Numbered from the stretch's first letter, positions 1 to 8,729 are shown. The stretch is DNA of 33,759 bases from OM182 bacterium MED-G24 (GCA_002457275.1 NTKD01000013.1:1-33759); one strand, 5' to 3'. The notes: a model not told the origin generated them from the sequence alone. Program-made: numbers and translations.

Positions 1-2
1 TC

Positions 3-761
3 GATGGCGATCTTGAGATCATCAGCCTGATGCTCCAGGCGGGCATAGAAGCAGGTTTGAAAGGACTTCGGGTCGAGATTGGAGATGTAGGGATATTCCT
101 AGCGTTGCTTGCCGGCAGTGGGCTGACAGAGGGCGAGGTGTCAGTCCTGTTTGACCTTATACAGAAAAAAGCACCCCGTGACCTTGAGGCGGTGATCGAT
201 GAGATGACGGTTCCGAAGGAGATCAGGGCCGCGTTGGTTGAACTGCCATCCTTGTTCGGTGGTGACGAGGTCCTCGGGCGTGCGGCGGCCAGTTTTAGTA
301 ACTTCCCGTTGATTGTCGATCGGTTGAATGCACTGACACAGGTATTGAGCGGACTTCGCCAACGATTCGACGATATTGAGTTATATGTTGACCTGAGTGA
401 GTTACGGGGATTCGGTTATCACACGGGTACGGTGTTTGCGGCCTATGCTGGAGACCGTGGTGATGTGATTGCCCGAGGTGGACGGTACGATGATGTTGGT
501 GGTGTTTTTGGACGAGCCCGTGGAGCCACAGGCTTTGATATGGATCTCCGGGGTCTTATCGAGCAGCAGACGGCATTGCCAGAACCCATGACGCGTGTGC
601 TCGCCCCTGTGGGTGCCGTGGCTGATCCGGTGGGTTTGTGGCAGATGATCGAGCGATTGCGAGACGAGGGTTATGTGGTTGTGGAGGCGGCAGGGACGCC
701 ACCGCAAACTGACTGCAAGCTGGTCCATGATGGTCAGCAGTGGTCTTTGGCAGAAGACTAA
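3..761 (+). CDS. hisZ: ATP phosphoribosyltransferase regulatory subunit HisZ, 5' end cut by the window
   Basis: HisZ is a paralogue of histidyl-tRNA synthetase without aminoacylation activity. It joins the short form of HisG in the first step of histidine synthesis. The reading frame is open from the left window edge, so the start lies outside; the ATG at position 30 is internal. The visible part covers the end of the class II synthetase-like domain. It contains the HisZ-typical stretches DLSELRGFGYHTGTVFAAY and IARGGRYDDVGGVFGRARG, followed by a short C-terminal segment ending at TAA. The last residues look like a natural HisZ end, so I see no 3' truncation. In many gammaproteobacteria purA follows directly; here the next gene is a pilin on the opposite strand. 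Confidence 0.93.
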   Translation, partial: DGDLEIISLMLQAGIEAGLKGLRVEIGDVGIFLALLAGSGLTEGEVSVLFDLIQKKAPRDLEAVIDEMTVPKEIRAALVELPSLFGGDEVLGRAAASFSNFPLIVDRLNALTQVLSGLRQRFDDIELYVDLSELRGFGYHTGTVFAAYAGDRGDVIARGGRYDDVGGVFGRARGATGFDMDLRGLIEQQTALPEPMTRVLAPVGAVADPVGLWQMIERLRDEGYVVVEAAGTPPQTDCKLVHDGQQWSLAED

Positions 762-790
762 AGGTATCGGTCGTGGAGGGAAGAACCGCT

Positions 791-1270
791 CTAGAAGGCG
801 CTTGCAGACCGGACGGTAAAGGACTCAGAGGTGAGTTCAATATACGCGGGCCGGGAGATGCTCACCTGAGCACTTGACGGAAAGGTGCCGGATGAGATGA
901 CGCCGACCTGGCCTGTCGCATCGACTGCCGCTCCTACGACGAACGCCGCGCCGCCACCGGGTGCCGAGACACCACTGCTGTTGTAGATCTGTATCCAATC
1001 TGAAGAACTGGTGGGTACGGTCACCGTTTGTTGTACAGACTGTTGAACATATCCCTTGACGTACGTGGTTTCTGTAAGTCTTTTGGCTTCCTCGAACTGG
1101 GCTGTCACCTTGCGCATGTTGGCAGTGCGGATGTAGTCCTGGTGGGCGGGGAGAGCGACGGTCGCAAGAATTCCGATAATCGCCACAACAATCATCAGTT
1201 CGATCAGGGTAAAGCCGGATGGTGAGGTTGTATGTCCCGACGGATTGCTGATGGTGCAGGTCGGGTTCAT
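791..1270 (-). CDS. Type IV pilin-like protein with class III signal sequence
   Basis: This predicted 159-residue protein has the prepilin peptidase signature [18 protein letters not shown], with Glu at position +5 of the mature chain and a hydrophobic N-terminal helix. It would be inserted in the inner membrane, cleaved and N-methylated by PilD, and assembled into a type IV pilus or pseudopilus. The leader from ATG 1270 is 19 residues long, unusual for type IVa pilins, whose leaders are about 6 residues; no better in-frame start is obvious. The mature part (about 140 residues) is Ser/Thr/Val/Gly rich. It has no cysteine, so the disulfide-bounded D-region of PilA pilins is absent. It stands alone, convergent with hisZ and without other pilus genes. 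It could be a major pilin, a minor pilin or a type II secretion pseudopilin; the sequence does not decide. Confidence 0.8.
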   Translation of the reverse strand: MNPTCTISNPSGHTTSPSGFTLIELMIVVAIIGILATVALPAHQDYIRTANMRKVTAQFEEAKRLTETTYVKGYVQQSVQQTVTVPTSSSDWIQIYNSSGVSAPGGGAAFVVGAAVDATGQVGVISSGTFPSSAQVSISRPAYIELTSESFTVRSASAF

Positions 1271-1502
1271 GGCAGTGTGTTACTTCATGAGAGGGTGGCC
1301 CGATAGGTAATGAGCCATTGTCGTCCTCGGTCTCGGTGCCACCACAGCGAACACGTGGTGTGTGGCGATCAACGTAGATTAGTTGTAGGTTGCTGTAAAG
1401 TCACGGGACGGACCAGCACGAGTGATTGTTGTTACAAGGAGCGAACGAAGATGATCATGGGCGTTCGGCAGGTGCCTAACGAAGTGTGATCAGACAGGTT
1501 AT

Positions 1503-1589
1503 TGGTGCCGAGGAGAGGACTTGAACCTCCACGGGGTTACCCCCACTAGCACCTGAAGCTAGCGTGTCTACCAATTTCACCACCTCGGC
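1503..1589 (-). tRNA. tRNA-Leu(CAG)
   Basis: Read on the minus strand, the sequence folds as a class II tRNA. It has a 7-bp acceptor stem GCCGAGG/CCTCGGC, an anticodon stem CTAGC/GCTAG around the loop TTCAGGT (anticodon CAG), a variable arm GGGGGTAACCCC, a T loop TTCAAGT, discriminator A and an encoded CCA. A tRNA-Leu just before rnr is, as I recall, also found in Pseudomonas, which supports conserved synteny. Confidence 0.95.
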
Positions 1590-1601
1590 ATGAGGCGCCG
1601 A

Positions 1602-1630
1602 AGATTACTAGGGGGTATTGACCCTGTCAA
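1602..1630 (-). promoter_or_regulatory. Sigma-70 type promoter of tRNA-Leu
   Basis: On the minus strand a perfect -35 box TTGACA (1625-1630) is followed after 17 bp by TAATCT (1602-1607), a weaker -10. A GC-rich discriminator comes next, then the tRNA 5' end at 1589. GC-rich discriminators are typical of stringently controlled stable-RNA promoters. Confidence 0.6.
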
Positions 1631-1748
1631 TCAGATGCCCAGCAGTCGCCCATCAACGCGAGGACTCGGCATGGGCCAGTGTTGATACGTGAGTCGGCCT
1701 GTAGCAGTTCGCGCGTGTTGATTGACGTTCCTCAGGTATGATGTATCT

Positions 1749-4112
1749 ATGACAAAACAAAGCGGCGGCAGACAATTTACCTATCAGATTCCTGACCGTT
1801 CCGAGATAACCCGGTACCTGCGCGAACACGGTGAACCGGTCGCCTTCAAACGCATGGCTAAGGAACTGGGGATGGAACTGCCCGGAGAGAGGGACGCCAT
1901 ACGCTATCGCCTGCGCGCAATGGTACGTGATGGTCAGATTGTCTCGGATCTTCGGAATCGATACGCGATAGCAGATCGAAGAACGGAAACGCTCACCGGG
2001 CGTGTGGAGGCGACGGTCGAAGGATATGGGTTTGTTGTCGTCGAGGGCGTAGAGGACGATGTCTATCTGAATAAGCGTCAGATGTCAGCGGTAACGCACG
2101 GCGACGAAGTTCGAATCAGGCTGCTGGGTGAAGATCGTCGTGGTCGACCGCAGGGTGAGGTCGTCGAGGTCGTGGTGCACGGGACGAAGCAGATCATAGG
2201 GAGGTTGTACTACGAAGGTCGTCTTGGATTTGTCGAACCGATGAACCCCAGGATTTCTCATCGCTATCTCGCGTCCGATTTGCCGAAAGGGAAACACGAC
2301 GGCCAGGTCGTGATTCTGTCGGTCACTGAACATCCAACTCAGCACAACATGCCAGCTGGCGACATTACTGATGTGTTGGGGGATCACCTGACGCCCGCTC
2401 TGGAGGTTGAAGTTGCGATTCGCAATCATGATCTGTCCGCGGAATGGCCAGAACAGGTCCTTGTGGATGCGGATCGCTTTCCAGTCAAGATTCCTTCGGG
2501 TCAGATCGGTCAACGCGTTGACCTCCGCTCGCTACCTTTTGTCACCATTGATGGTGAAGACGCCCGTGATTTTGATGATGCGGTCTACTGTGAGTCTCGT
2601 CCCCGAGGGGGCTATCGTCTCTATGTTGCGATAGCCGACGTCGCTCATTACGTCCACCCGGAAAGCGCGCTTGATCAGGAAGCCGCGCGGCGTGGAACGA
2701 GCGTGTACTTTCCTAGACACGTCATCCCCATGTTACCGGAGGTGTTGTCCAACGGACTGTGCTCATTGCGTCCCGATGAGGATCGTCTGGCACTGGTTTG
2801 TGATATGACAATCTCTGATTCCGGCAAGCTATCGGGGTACCACTTTTCGGAGGCGGTCATCCGTTCCCGGGCACGTTTGACCTATACGCAAGTCGCAGGA
2901 TTGTTGGCGGGCAAGACACCCGAGGGAACGCCGGAATTCGAAGGCAGGGATGCGGACCTCATCCGGCTCAATGCGCTCTACAAGGTGCTGCTTACTGCCC
3001 GGGGTCGTCGAGGAGCCCTCGAATTCGACAGTACGGATATCGATTTTCAGTACGACGAACAGGGCCATATTGAATCGATCGTGCCCACCGTTCGAAATGA
3101 TGCCCATCGGATTATCGAGGAATGCATGCTGTGTGCGAACGTCGCGGCCGCGCGGCTGTTGTCACGCCAGGGCAAGCCGGGGCTGTATCGTGTGCATGAG
3201 CCACCGGGCGTTGAGCGATGTGATCAGTTGCGTATTTTCCTGGCACGGTTTGGCATTCAACTGACCATCGGAGAGGAGCCCGCACCCACCGACTTTCAGG
3301 CAGCCATTGACGCCGTAGCAAAAGTAAAAAATGGACAGATCCTTCAGACTGTCATTCTCCGGACCATGAACCAGGCGGTGTATCAACCCAACAATCGTGG
3401 TCACTTTGGATTGAATTACACCCGCTACGCTCACTTTACGTCTCCGATCAGGAGATACCCGGATCTCCTGCTGCATCGACTGATCAAATCGCTCTTCGCA
3501 TCGTACGAGGATGTTCCGGTTCGCCGGGTTGCGGAGAGGAAGACGCATCGGTTGAGGGATGGCTACCCGTATGACGATGAGGCGATCGTGGTGCTCGGAG
3601 AACACTGCTCGTTTACTGAGCGTCGCGCGGAGTCAGCTGTGTATGAGGTTCTTGACTGGCTGAAGTGTGAATTTCTCAGCGAACAAGTGGGCGATGAATT
3701 TGATGGTGTCATCGCGGGGGTCACCCGTTTCGGGTTGTTTGTCATGCTTGTTGGAAAGCACATCGAGGGGCTGATACATATCAGCACGCTTCAGGGAGAC
3801 TACTTTCGTTACGATGCCGATAACCAGTCGCTGATCGGCGACCGGACAGGACGGGAATATGGCATTGGCGATCCGGTGGTTGTGCAACTGGCGCGTGTCG
3901 ACAGTGACGAGAGACGCATCGACCTCGAACTCATCAGCCACTCACCACTCAAGGGTCGTCGTCGAGTGGCAAATGCCGGGCGGGACAAAGGATCGCGGTC
4001 AGCGGATTCTCAAAAAAAAGCCCACAAACGCGGTAAAGGGTCGTCGCGCCAGGAACGGGGCGAGCGTGGGAAAGGCCGAAGGCGATCTTCCAGGAGCAGA
4101 GAACGTCGGTGA
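1749..4112 (+). CDS. rnr: Ribonuclease R (3'-5' exoribonuclease)
   Basis: RNase R degrades structured RNA 3' to 5' and works in rRNA and tmRNA-linked quality control in the cytoplasm. From ATG 1749 the product has 787 residues, close to the family norm. An N-terminal helix-turn-helix region (about 20-75) is followed by cold-shock OB folds. The RNB catalytic domain has the metal-binding motif DGEDARDFDDAV at about 268-279 and the late motif YTRYAHFTSPIRRYPDLL. An S1 domain lies near 645-730, and a Lys/Arg/Ser-rich tail near 735-787. An in-frame TTG at 1722 would add nine residues; I prefer the ATG because the protein then begins MTKQSGG. No clear Shine-Dalgarno precedes either start. The stop overlaps the rlmB start by 4 bp, so the two genes are translationally coupled. 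Confidence 0.96.
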   Translation: MTKQSGGRQFTYQIPDRSEITRYLREHGEPVAFKRMAKELGMELPGERDAIRYRLRAMVRDGQIVSDLRNRYAIADRRTETLTGRVEATVEGYGFVVVEGVEDDVYLNKRQMSAVTHGDEVRIRLLGEDRRGRPQGEVVEVVVHGTKQIIGRLYYEGRLGFVEPMNPRISHRYLASDLPKGKHDGQVVILSVTEHPTQHNMPAGDITDVLGDHLTPALEVEVAIRNHDLSAEWPEQVLVDADRFPVKIPSGQIGQRVDLRSLPFVTIDGEDARDFDDAVYCESRPRGGYRLYVAIADVAHYVHPESALDQEAARRGTSVYFPRHVIPMLPEVLSNGLCSLRPDEDRLALVCDMTISDSGKLSGYHFSEAVIRSRARLTYTQVAGLLAGKTPEGTPEFEGRDADLIRLNALYKVLLTARGRRGALEFDSTDIDFQYDEQGHIESIVPTVRNDAHRIIEECMLCANVAAARLLSRQGKPGLYRVHEPPGVERCDQLRIFLARFGIQLTIGEEPAPTDFQAAIDAVAKVKNGQILQTVILRTMNQAVYQPNNRGHFGLNYTRYAHFTSPIRRYPDLLLHRLIKSLFASYEDVPVRRVAERKTHRLRDGYPYDDEAIVVLGEHCSFTERRAESAVYEVLDWLKCEFLSEQVGDEFDGVIAGVTRFGLFVMLVGKHIEGLIHISTLQGDYFRYDADNQSLIGDRTGREYGIGDPVVVQLARVDSDERRIDLELISHSPLKGRRRVANAGRDKGSRSADSQKKAHKRGKGSSRQERGERGKGRRRSSRSRERR

Positions 4113-4834
4113 ACACGCTTTTTGGGATCAATGTTGTACAGGCCAGGCTGAAAGCGGGTCGTCAGGGCATTCTGGAGATGTTGGTGCGCCGGGGTTCCCG
4201 GTCTGCCAGGTTGCAGAAGATCATCTTACAGGCGGAACGTCTATCGGTGCCGGTACGCATGGTATACGCGGATGCGCTGGACGCGATGACCACAACCAAT
4301 CATCAAGGTGTTGGTCTGTCGGTCGAAACGATGCCGAATGTGACCGAGGATGAATTGGACAGACTCACTGCAGAAGGCGACACGATGTTGCTTGTCCTCG
4401 ATGGGGTGACAGACCCTCGAAATCTTGGAGCGTGTCTCCGAAGTGCTGCAACGCTGGGTGTTGCAGCAGTCATTATCCCCAAGGATCGCTCGGCGTCGGT
4501 GACGGATGCGACCAGTAAGGCCGCCAGTGGCGCTGATCAACAGGTCCCTCTGGTGATTGTGACCAACCTGTCGCGCTGTTTGCGCAGACTTGCAGAGTCT
4601 GGCGTGTGGATTGTAGGGACCGTACTGGATGGGGAAACGCCCATCAATAATGTCGACCTGACCGGTCGGGTGGCGCTGGTGATGGGCTCAGAAGAGCGCG
4701 GCCTGCGTCAACAGACCCGACTTCACTGTGATCATCTTGCGGCGATTCCCATGGAGACTGATACTTTTGGATTTAATGTGTCTGTGGCGACCGGCATCTG
4801 CCTCTATGAGGCCTATCGGCAAAGACATGTCTGA
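4109..4834 (+). CDS. rlmB: 23S rRNA (guanosine-2'-O-)-methyltransferase RlmB
   Basis: RlmB is a SPOUT (TrmH/SpoU) methyltransferase that methylates the ribose of G2251 in 23S rRNA, in the peptidyl-transferase P loop. The GTG start lies inside the rnr stop (GTGA overlap), a common arrangement for this gene pair. An N-terminal L30e-like substrate-binding domain spans roughly residues 1-75. The knotted SAM domain follows: motif 1 NLGACLRSA at about 104-112, motif 2 MGSEERGL at about 192-199 and motif 3 NVSVATGICLYE at about 223-234. The residues just before motif 3 read FGF where the E. coli protein, as I recall it, has a Ser-Leu type sequence, so this copy is slightly divergent there. The length of 241 residues is normal. 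Confidence 0.95.
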   Translation: MNTLFGINVVQARLKAGRQGILEMLVRRGSRSARLQKIILQAERLSVPVRMVYADALDAMTTTNHQGVGLSVETMPNVTEDELDRLTAEGDTMLLVLDGVTDPRNLGACLRSAATLGVAAVIIPKDRSASVTDATSKAASGADQQVPLVIVTNLSRCLRRLAESGVWIVGTVLDGETPINNVDLTGRVALVMGSEERGLRQQTRLHCDHLAAIPMETDTFGFNVSVATGICLYEAYRQRHV

Positions 4835-4856
4835 TGCGGGCGGTTGGCCGGTGCGT

Positions 4857-4885
4857 TTGTATTGATACCTTGTTTTCTCTACAAT
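4857..4885 (+). promoter_or_regulatory. Predicted sigma-70 promoter for the rpsF operon
   Basis: TTGTAT (4857-4862, four of six consensus bases) is separated by 17 bp from TACAAT (4880-4885, five of six). Transcription would start near 4892, giving a leader of about 135 nt before rpsF. The promoter begins 23 bp after the rlmB stop. Confidence 0.6.
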
Positions 4886-4889
4886 GCGC

Positions 4890-5027
4890 GTCCCCTGTGG
4901 TGCTACCCAGCATTTGGGTCATCCGGGTAAGCCGATAGCCAGGCGGCGCTGACGCCTGGTGACCGTACAGTTACTCCTTGCTTCACCTACATCAATTCGG
5001 GGAAGCAACTGCCGAGAGGAGCCGCAA
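4890..5027 (+). promoter_or_regulatory. Structured 5' leader of rpsF; candidate S6:S18 autoregulatory element
   Basis: The leader contains two possible hairpins: ACCCA/TGGGT (4905-4909 with 4915-4919) and a perfect 7-bp stem CCAGGCG/CGCCTGG (4939-4945 with 4953-4959) with a 7-nt loop. A short ACCG lies just 3' of the second hairpin (4962-4965). Many bacteria carry a known leader before rpsF that binds the S6:S18 complex through a CCG-containing bulge next to a helix, giving feedback repression. Position and hairpin fit that element; assignment to the family is inference because I cannot run a covariance model. A good Shine-Dalgarno (AGAGGAG, 5015-5021) precedes the ATG at 5028. Confidence 0.5.
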
Positions 5028-5483
5028 ATGCGACACTATGAAATAGTGTTCCTGGTGCACCCTGATCAAAGTGAACAGGTCGCCGGAATGATCCAACGAT
5101 ATTCCAATGTCATCACAAATGGTGCTGGGTTTGTGCACCGGGTTGAAGACTGGGGGCGGCGTCAACTCGCGTTTCCCATCCAGAAGGTTCACAAGGCGCA
5201 CTACATCCTGATGAATGTCGAGTGCAACAAGGAAGGCCTGGAAGAGATCAATACAGCTTTTCGTTTCAACGACGCTATCCTCAGGAACCTGGTGATGTCC
5301 CGAAAAGGTCCAGAGACCGCGGAGTCACCGATCATGAAAGAAGAGCGCGAGAGCAAAGAGAAAAAAGAGCAGGACGATGGTCCACGTTCCCGGAATCAGG
5401 CCGAAGGCCGTGAACGAGACAACCGTGATCAGGATAGCCGTGATCAGGGTAATAAAGAACGGGATGACCAAGCCACCGCCTAG
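5028..5483 (+). CDS. rpsF: 30S ribosomal protein S6
   Basis: S6 binds S18 and the central domain of 16S rRNA in the 30S platform. I choose ATG 5028, which starts [14 protein letters not shown], the standard S6 N-terminus, and is preceded by AGAGGAG at 5015-5021. An upstream in-frame GTG would add 23 non-homologous residues. The S6 fold (four-stranded sheet with two helices, including [17 protein letters not shown]) fills about residues 1-95. The remaining roughly 55 residues are a low-complexity hydrophilic tail rich in E, K, R, D, N and Q, with repeated Arg-Asp and Asp-Gln pairs. S6 tails vary between species and E. coli adds glutamates there; this one is long. First gene of the S6-S18-DUF2232-L9 operon. 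Confidence 0.95.
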   Translation: MRHYEIVFLVHPDQSEQVAGMIQRYSNVITNGAGFVHRVEDWGRRQLAFPIQKVHKAHYILMNVECNKEGLEEINTAFRFNDAILRNLVMSRKGPETAESPIMKEERESKEKKEQDDGPRSRNQAEGRERDNRDQDSRDQGNKERDDQATA

Positions 5484-5495
5484 GGGACACAGATT

Positions 5496-5726
5496 ATGGC
5501 ATCATCATTTTACCGACGTCGAAAATACTGCCGGTTCACGGCTGAAGGTATCAAGGAGATCGATTACAAAGACATCGATCTCCTGAAGCAGTACGTTACT
5601 GAAACCGGAAAAATCGTGCCGAGTCGCATCACCGGAACCAAGGCAAAGTATCAGCGGCAGTTGGCTCGTGCTGTTAAGCGGGCGAGATTCCTGGCGCTCT
5701 TGCCCTATTCCGACGCGCACGATTGA
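5496..5726 (+). CDS. rpsR: 30S ribosomal protein S18
   Basis: S18 forms a heterodimer with S6 on the 30S platform. The 76-residue product shows the family hallmarks [14 protein letters not shown] near the N-terminus and [36 protein letters not shown] and LLPYSD in order to the C-terminus. The start follows AGGGGAC (5482-5488), which lies over the rpsF stop codon, only 12 bp before the ATG. Coupled expression with rpsF fits their joint assembly and feedback control. Confidence 0.97.
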   Translation: MASSFYRRRKYCRFTAEGIKEIDYKDIDLLKQYVTETGKIVPSRITGTKAKYQRQLARAVKRARFLALLPYSDAHD

Positions 5727-5753
5727 ACCACGGCCGGAATGACGGCTTGAACA

Positions 5754-6608
5754 ATGCGAGCGCTTGCAGAACGGGTCATGATGGGCCCGCGTCACGCGAT
5801 CTTTTTAACGGTCGTGTTGAGCGCGATTCCTATTCCTCCGGTTCAATTTCTGGGGATCGCGCTGGTCGGATTGGTGTTGTTGCGTCATGGCGCGCAAAGG
5901 GGCCTCCTAGTTGCCGGGTGGAATCTGCTGCCATTGGGATTTTGGACTGTGTTCCTGGGCGGTCCTCCGATCACGATGCAATTGTTGCTTGTGATGATCG
6001 TCGGCGCATTGGTGTTGAGGGAAACGAGTTCCTGGCGCGCGGTGACCGTGGTAGCAGTCATTCATGGCGCAATACTGACGCTCGTCGTCGAACCGTTTGC
6101 CATGGAGTGGTTTCGTCAGGTGATGGAGCCGGTCGTATCGTACCAGGAGCAGCATGCGCCAGAAGGCATGACAGAGAGACAACTGTACAAAGAAATGCTG
6201 GCCTTGATGGGCGCGATTCATTCGTTATTCTTCGTCGGTCTGATGATGCTGGCGCGCTGGTGGCAGAGCACGCTCTTCAATCCACAGGCGTTCGGGCGAG
6301 AGATGCGCGGACTTCGTTTGACACCGATGTTCACGATAGGGCTGATTGTCGCGGCCGTGTTGTGCTTCGTAGCAGGCACGCCGCAGACGATCTTTTTGGT
6401 GTTCGTGCCGGCGATTGTGGCGGGTCTGGCGTTGATTCACTGGCTGGTCGCGGATCGCAACCTTGGGGTCGGACCTTTGGTCGCGTTGTACGTGATCGTT
6501 TTCGTGTTGAATCAGCTGGCGATTCTGCTGATTGTTTTGCTGAGCCTTATTGATAGTAGTTTTGATTTGAGAAAGAAGTTGGCATCGCAACGCGTTGACG
6601 ATGAATAG
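5754..6608 (+). CDS. DUF2232-type multi-pass membrane protein
   Basis: This 284-residue integral membrane protein lies between rpsR and rplI, the place where many gammaproteobacteria carry a DUF2232 (YybS-like) membrane protein. Hydrophobic segments occur near residues 15-50, 55-80, 87-110, 145-165, 185-205, 207-225 and 235-265, so about seven helices are likely. One more hydrophilic stretch (about 113-140) would form a loop. Sequence similarity to DUF2232 is judged from position and hydropathy and cannot be confirmed here. The biochemical role is unknown. The start ATG at 5754 is preceded only by a weak purine stretch. It is co-directional with the ribosomal genes, with 27 bp after rpsR and 48 bp before rplI. 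Confidence 0.75.
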   Translation: MRALAERVMMGPRHAIFLTVVLSAIPIPPVQFLGIALVGLVLLRHGAQRGLLVAGWNLLPLGFWTVFLGGPPITMQLLLVMIVGALVLRETSSWRAVTVVAVIHGAILTLVVEPFAMEWFRQVMEPVVSYQEQHAPEGMTERQLYKEMLALMGAIHSLFFVGLMMLARWWQSTLFNPQAFGREMRGLRLTPMFTIGLIVAAVLCFVAGTPQTIFLVFVPAIVAGLALIHWLVADRNLGVGPLVALYVIVFVLNQLAILLIVLLSLIDSSFDLRKKLASQRVDDE

Positions 6609-6656
6609 ACAACATCGTAAATCGAATAATGTAGAGCAAGAAAAGGGGCATTGAAC

Positions 6657-7109
6657 ATGCAGGTTATTCTACTTGAGAAGATTGCAAACCTTGGTGACCT
6701 GGGCGATCGGGTTGCTGTGAAATCAGGCTATGGTCGAAATTATCTCGTGCCTAAGAACAAGGCGGTGCCTGCGACGGCACAGAACATCGCGGAGTTTGAG
6801 GAACGTCGGGCTGAGCTGGAACGAATCTCCAATGAACGACTTGGTGAGGCTCAGGGTCGTGCAGACAAGATCAACGGTACTCAGGTGACCATCACCTCCA
6901 AGGCTGGGGAAGAAGGAAAGTTGTTTGGCTCCATTACCGTGCGAGATATTGCCGAGGCAGCAGGTCGCCGAGACATCCGTCTGGACAAGAGCGAAATTCT
7001 GCTACCTGATGGACCGTTGCGGATGCTCGGTGAATATGATGTTGATGCGAAACTGCATCCCGAGGTGATCGCTACACTGAAAGTGACGGTGATTGCGGAA
7101 CAGCAATAA
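6657..7109 (+). CDS. rplI: 50S ribosomal protein L9
   Basis: L9 binds domain V of 23S rRNA near the base of the L1 stalk and helps maintain reading frame. I choose ATG 6657 (MQVILLEKIANLGDLGD) rather than the TTG two codons upstream; AAGGGG sits about 8 bp before it. The 150 residues match the usual length. The N-domain includes VKSGYGRNYLVPKNKAVPAT, a long connecting helix covers about residues 45-75, and the C-domain contains KLFGSITVRDIAEA. It is the last gene of the rpsF operon. Confidence 0.97.
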   Translation: MQVILLEKIANLGDLGDRVAVKSGYGRNYLVPKNKAVPATAQNIAEFEERRAELERISNERLGEAQGRADKINGTQVTITSKAGEEGKLFGSITVRDIAEAAGRRDIRLDKSEILLPDGPLRMLGEYDVDAKLHPEVIATLKVTVIAEQQ

Positions 7110-7151
7110 CGCATCAGCGTTGCTCCAATTTATGGCCTGAACTCTGCACAC

Positions 7152-7169
7152 AGATACCTGTGGGTATCT
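7152..7169 (+). repeat. Hairpin between rplI and dnaB
   Basis: AGATACC (7152-7158) and GGTATCT (7163-7169) form a 7-bp stem with a TGTG loop, 43 bp after rplI. There is no T-run after it, so it is a poor intrinsic terminator. It may end or attenuate the ribosomal operon. The remainder of the 213-bp gap shows no gene or convincing promoter. Confidence 0.35.
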
Positions 7170-7322
7170 TGTGGAATGTCCTCGCTTGCTGGTTTGTTGC
7201 CAATAATTGTCAACGTATTGCTGCGTCTCCCTACGAATTGATTTATCTTTAGTCTCCCCTGACGCACGTGTTTCTTTTCTTGCTCGGTTGCGGCAGGCCT
7301 GACTATTTCGGATGGCTTCTCT

Positions 7323-8699
7323 TTGGCGACTGCTTCTGACGACAATGCGACGACCTTGCTGAAGGTACCACCCCACTCCATTGAGGCGGAGTGTTCCGTG
7401 CTGGGTGGGCTGATGCTCGATGATTCTGCCTGGGACAATGTCGCCGCGTTGTTGATCGATGGTGATTTCTATCGCGCAGAACACAAAGAGATCTACCGCT
7501 GCATGACCAGCCTCGCGGAAGTGAACAGCCCCCTTGATATTGTGACTCTTGCAGAAGCGCTGGATAAGGTTGGTGAACTCGAACGTATTGGGGGGATCGC
7601 TTACCTCTCTGACCTTGCAAGTAGTACACCCTCAGCCAGCAACGTGACCGCGTACGCACAGATTGTCTCCGAAAGGGCGACGATGCGACATTTGATTGGG
7701 GTGGCGAACGAAATTGCAGACAGCGCCTTCACGCCTCAGGGGCGCTCATCAGCAGATCTGATTGATCTGGCGGAGTCCCGGGTATTCGCTATTTCGGATG
7801 AACGCCCGAGCACGGGGGGACCACAGAGCATTCGACCTCTGCTCGCAAAGGCCGTGGAACGGATTGATGAACTGTTTGAGAATAAGGGCTCGCTCACCGG
7901 TCTGAGTACGGGATTTCGGGATATTGATGATCTGACCCAGGGTCTTCAGCGAGGTGATCTGGTGGTTGTTGCTGGTCGACCGTCGATGGGAAAAACGAGC
8001 TTCGCGATGAACATCGCGGAGAGTATTGCGATCGCCGAGGAACTACCCGTTCTCGCATTTAGCATGGAGATGCCAGCGGATTCCCTGATCCTTCGTATGC
8101 TGTCGTCGCTCGGGAAAATTGACCAGAGCAAGATACGCAGCGGACAGCTCGCTGACGATGACTGGCCGCGTCTGACGTCTGCGGTCACGCTCTTGACCGA
8201 CAGGCAACTCTATATCGACGACACTGCAGCGCTGACTCCCAATGAAGTTCGTTCACGTGCCAGGCGTGTGGCGCGAGAGCATGGTGAACTGGGCTTGATT
8301 GTCGTGGACTACATTCAACTTATGCGGGTTGCGGGTACTGCAGAGAATCGTACCGGGGAAATCTCGGAGATTTCCCGATCACTGAAGGGGATTGCAAAAG
8401 AGTTCAATTGTCCATTGATTGCGTTATCACAACTGAATCGAAGTCTTGAGCAGCGCCCGGACAAGCGACCCATCATGTCCGACCTGCGAGAGTCGGGTGC
8501 TATTGAGCAGGATGCGGATGTCATTTTCGCGATTTATCGTGATGAGGTTTACCATGAGGATGGTGAGAAGGGGGTGGCGGAAGTGATCACGCTGAAACAG
8601 CGTAACGGTCCGATTGGGAAACGTCGTGTCGCGTTCCAGGGTCAGTTCACCCGGTTCGAAGATCTGGCTCACGACTATCAGAACGACTATCTAGTCTGA
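7323..8699 (+). CDS. dnaB: Replicative DNA helicase DnaB
   Basis: DnaB is the hexameric 5'-3' helicase at the replication fork and partner of DnaG and DnaC-type loaders. The product is 458 residues from a TTG start, a normal length for gammaproteobacteria; no ATG fits the N-terminus. The N-terminal primase-interacting domain (about 15-120, PPHSIEAECSVLGGLMLDD) is joined by a linker to the RecA-like C-domain. That domain has Walker A GRPSMGKTSFA at about 217-227, the H2/Walker B region LIVVDYIQLM and the SQLNRSLEQRPDKRP stretch. No intein is present. It follows rplI, as in many gammaproteobacteria. Confidence 0.96.
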   Translation: MATASDDNATTLLKVPPHSIEAECSVLGGLMLDDSAWDNVAALLIDGDFYRAEHKEIYRCMTSLAEVNSPLDIVTLAEALDKVGELERIGGIAYLSDLASSTPSASNVTAYAQIVSERATMRHLIGVANEIADSAFTPQGRSSADLIDLAESRVFAISDERPSTGGPQSIRPLLAKAVERIDELFENKGSLTGLSTGFRDIDDLTQGLQRGDLVVVAGRPSMGKTSFAMNIAESIAIAEELPVLAFSMEMPADSLILRMLSSLGKIDQSKIRSGQLADDDWPRLTSAVTLLTDRQLYIDDTAALTPNEVRSRARRVAREHGELGLIVVDYIQLMRVAGTAENRTGEISEISRSLKGIAKEFNCPLIALSQLNRSLEQRPDKRPIMSDLRESGAIEQDADVIFAIYRDEVYHEDGEKGVAEVITLKQRNGPIGKRRVAFQGQFTRFEDLAHDYQNDYLV

Positions 8700-8729
8700 C
8701 GATCTGTGAACACATGTTGAAAGCTTCCG

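Noticed and set aside
1718-1743. Promoter immediately before rnr (TTGATT ... TATGAT)
   Set aside because: The spacing of 13 bp between the boxes is too short for sigma-70, and no better pair is evident.
5723-6553. 276-codon plus-strand frame overlapping the DUF2232 gene
   Set aside because: Out of frame with the membrane protein, low hydrophobicity, rich in Arg/Asp/Gly/Ser; a shadow of the real gene.
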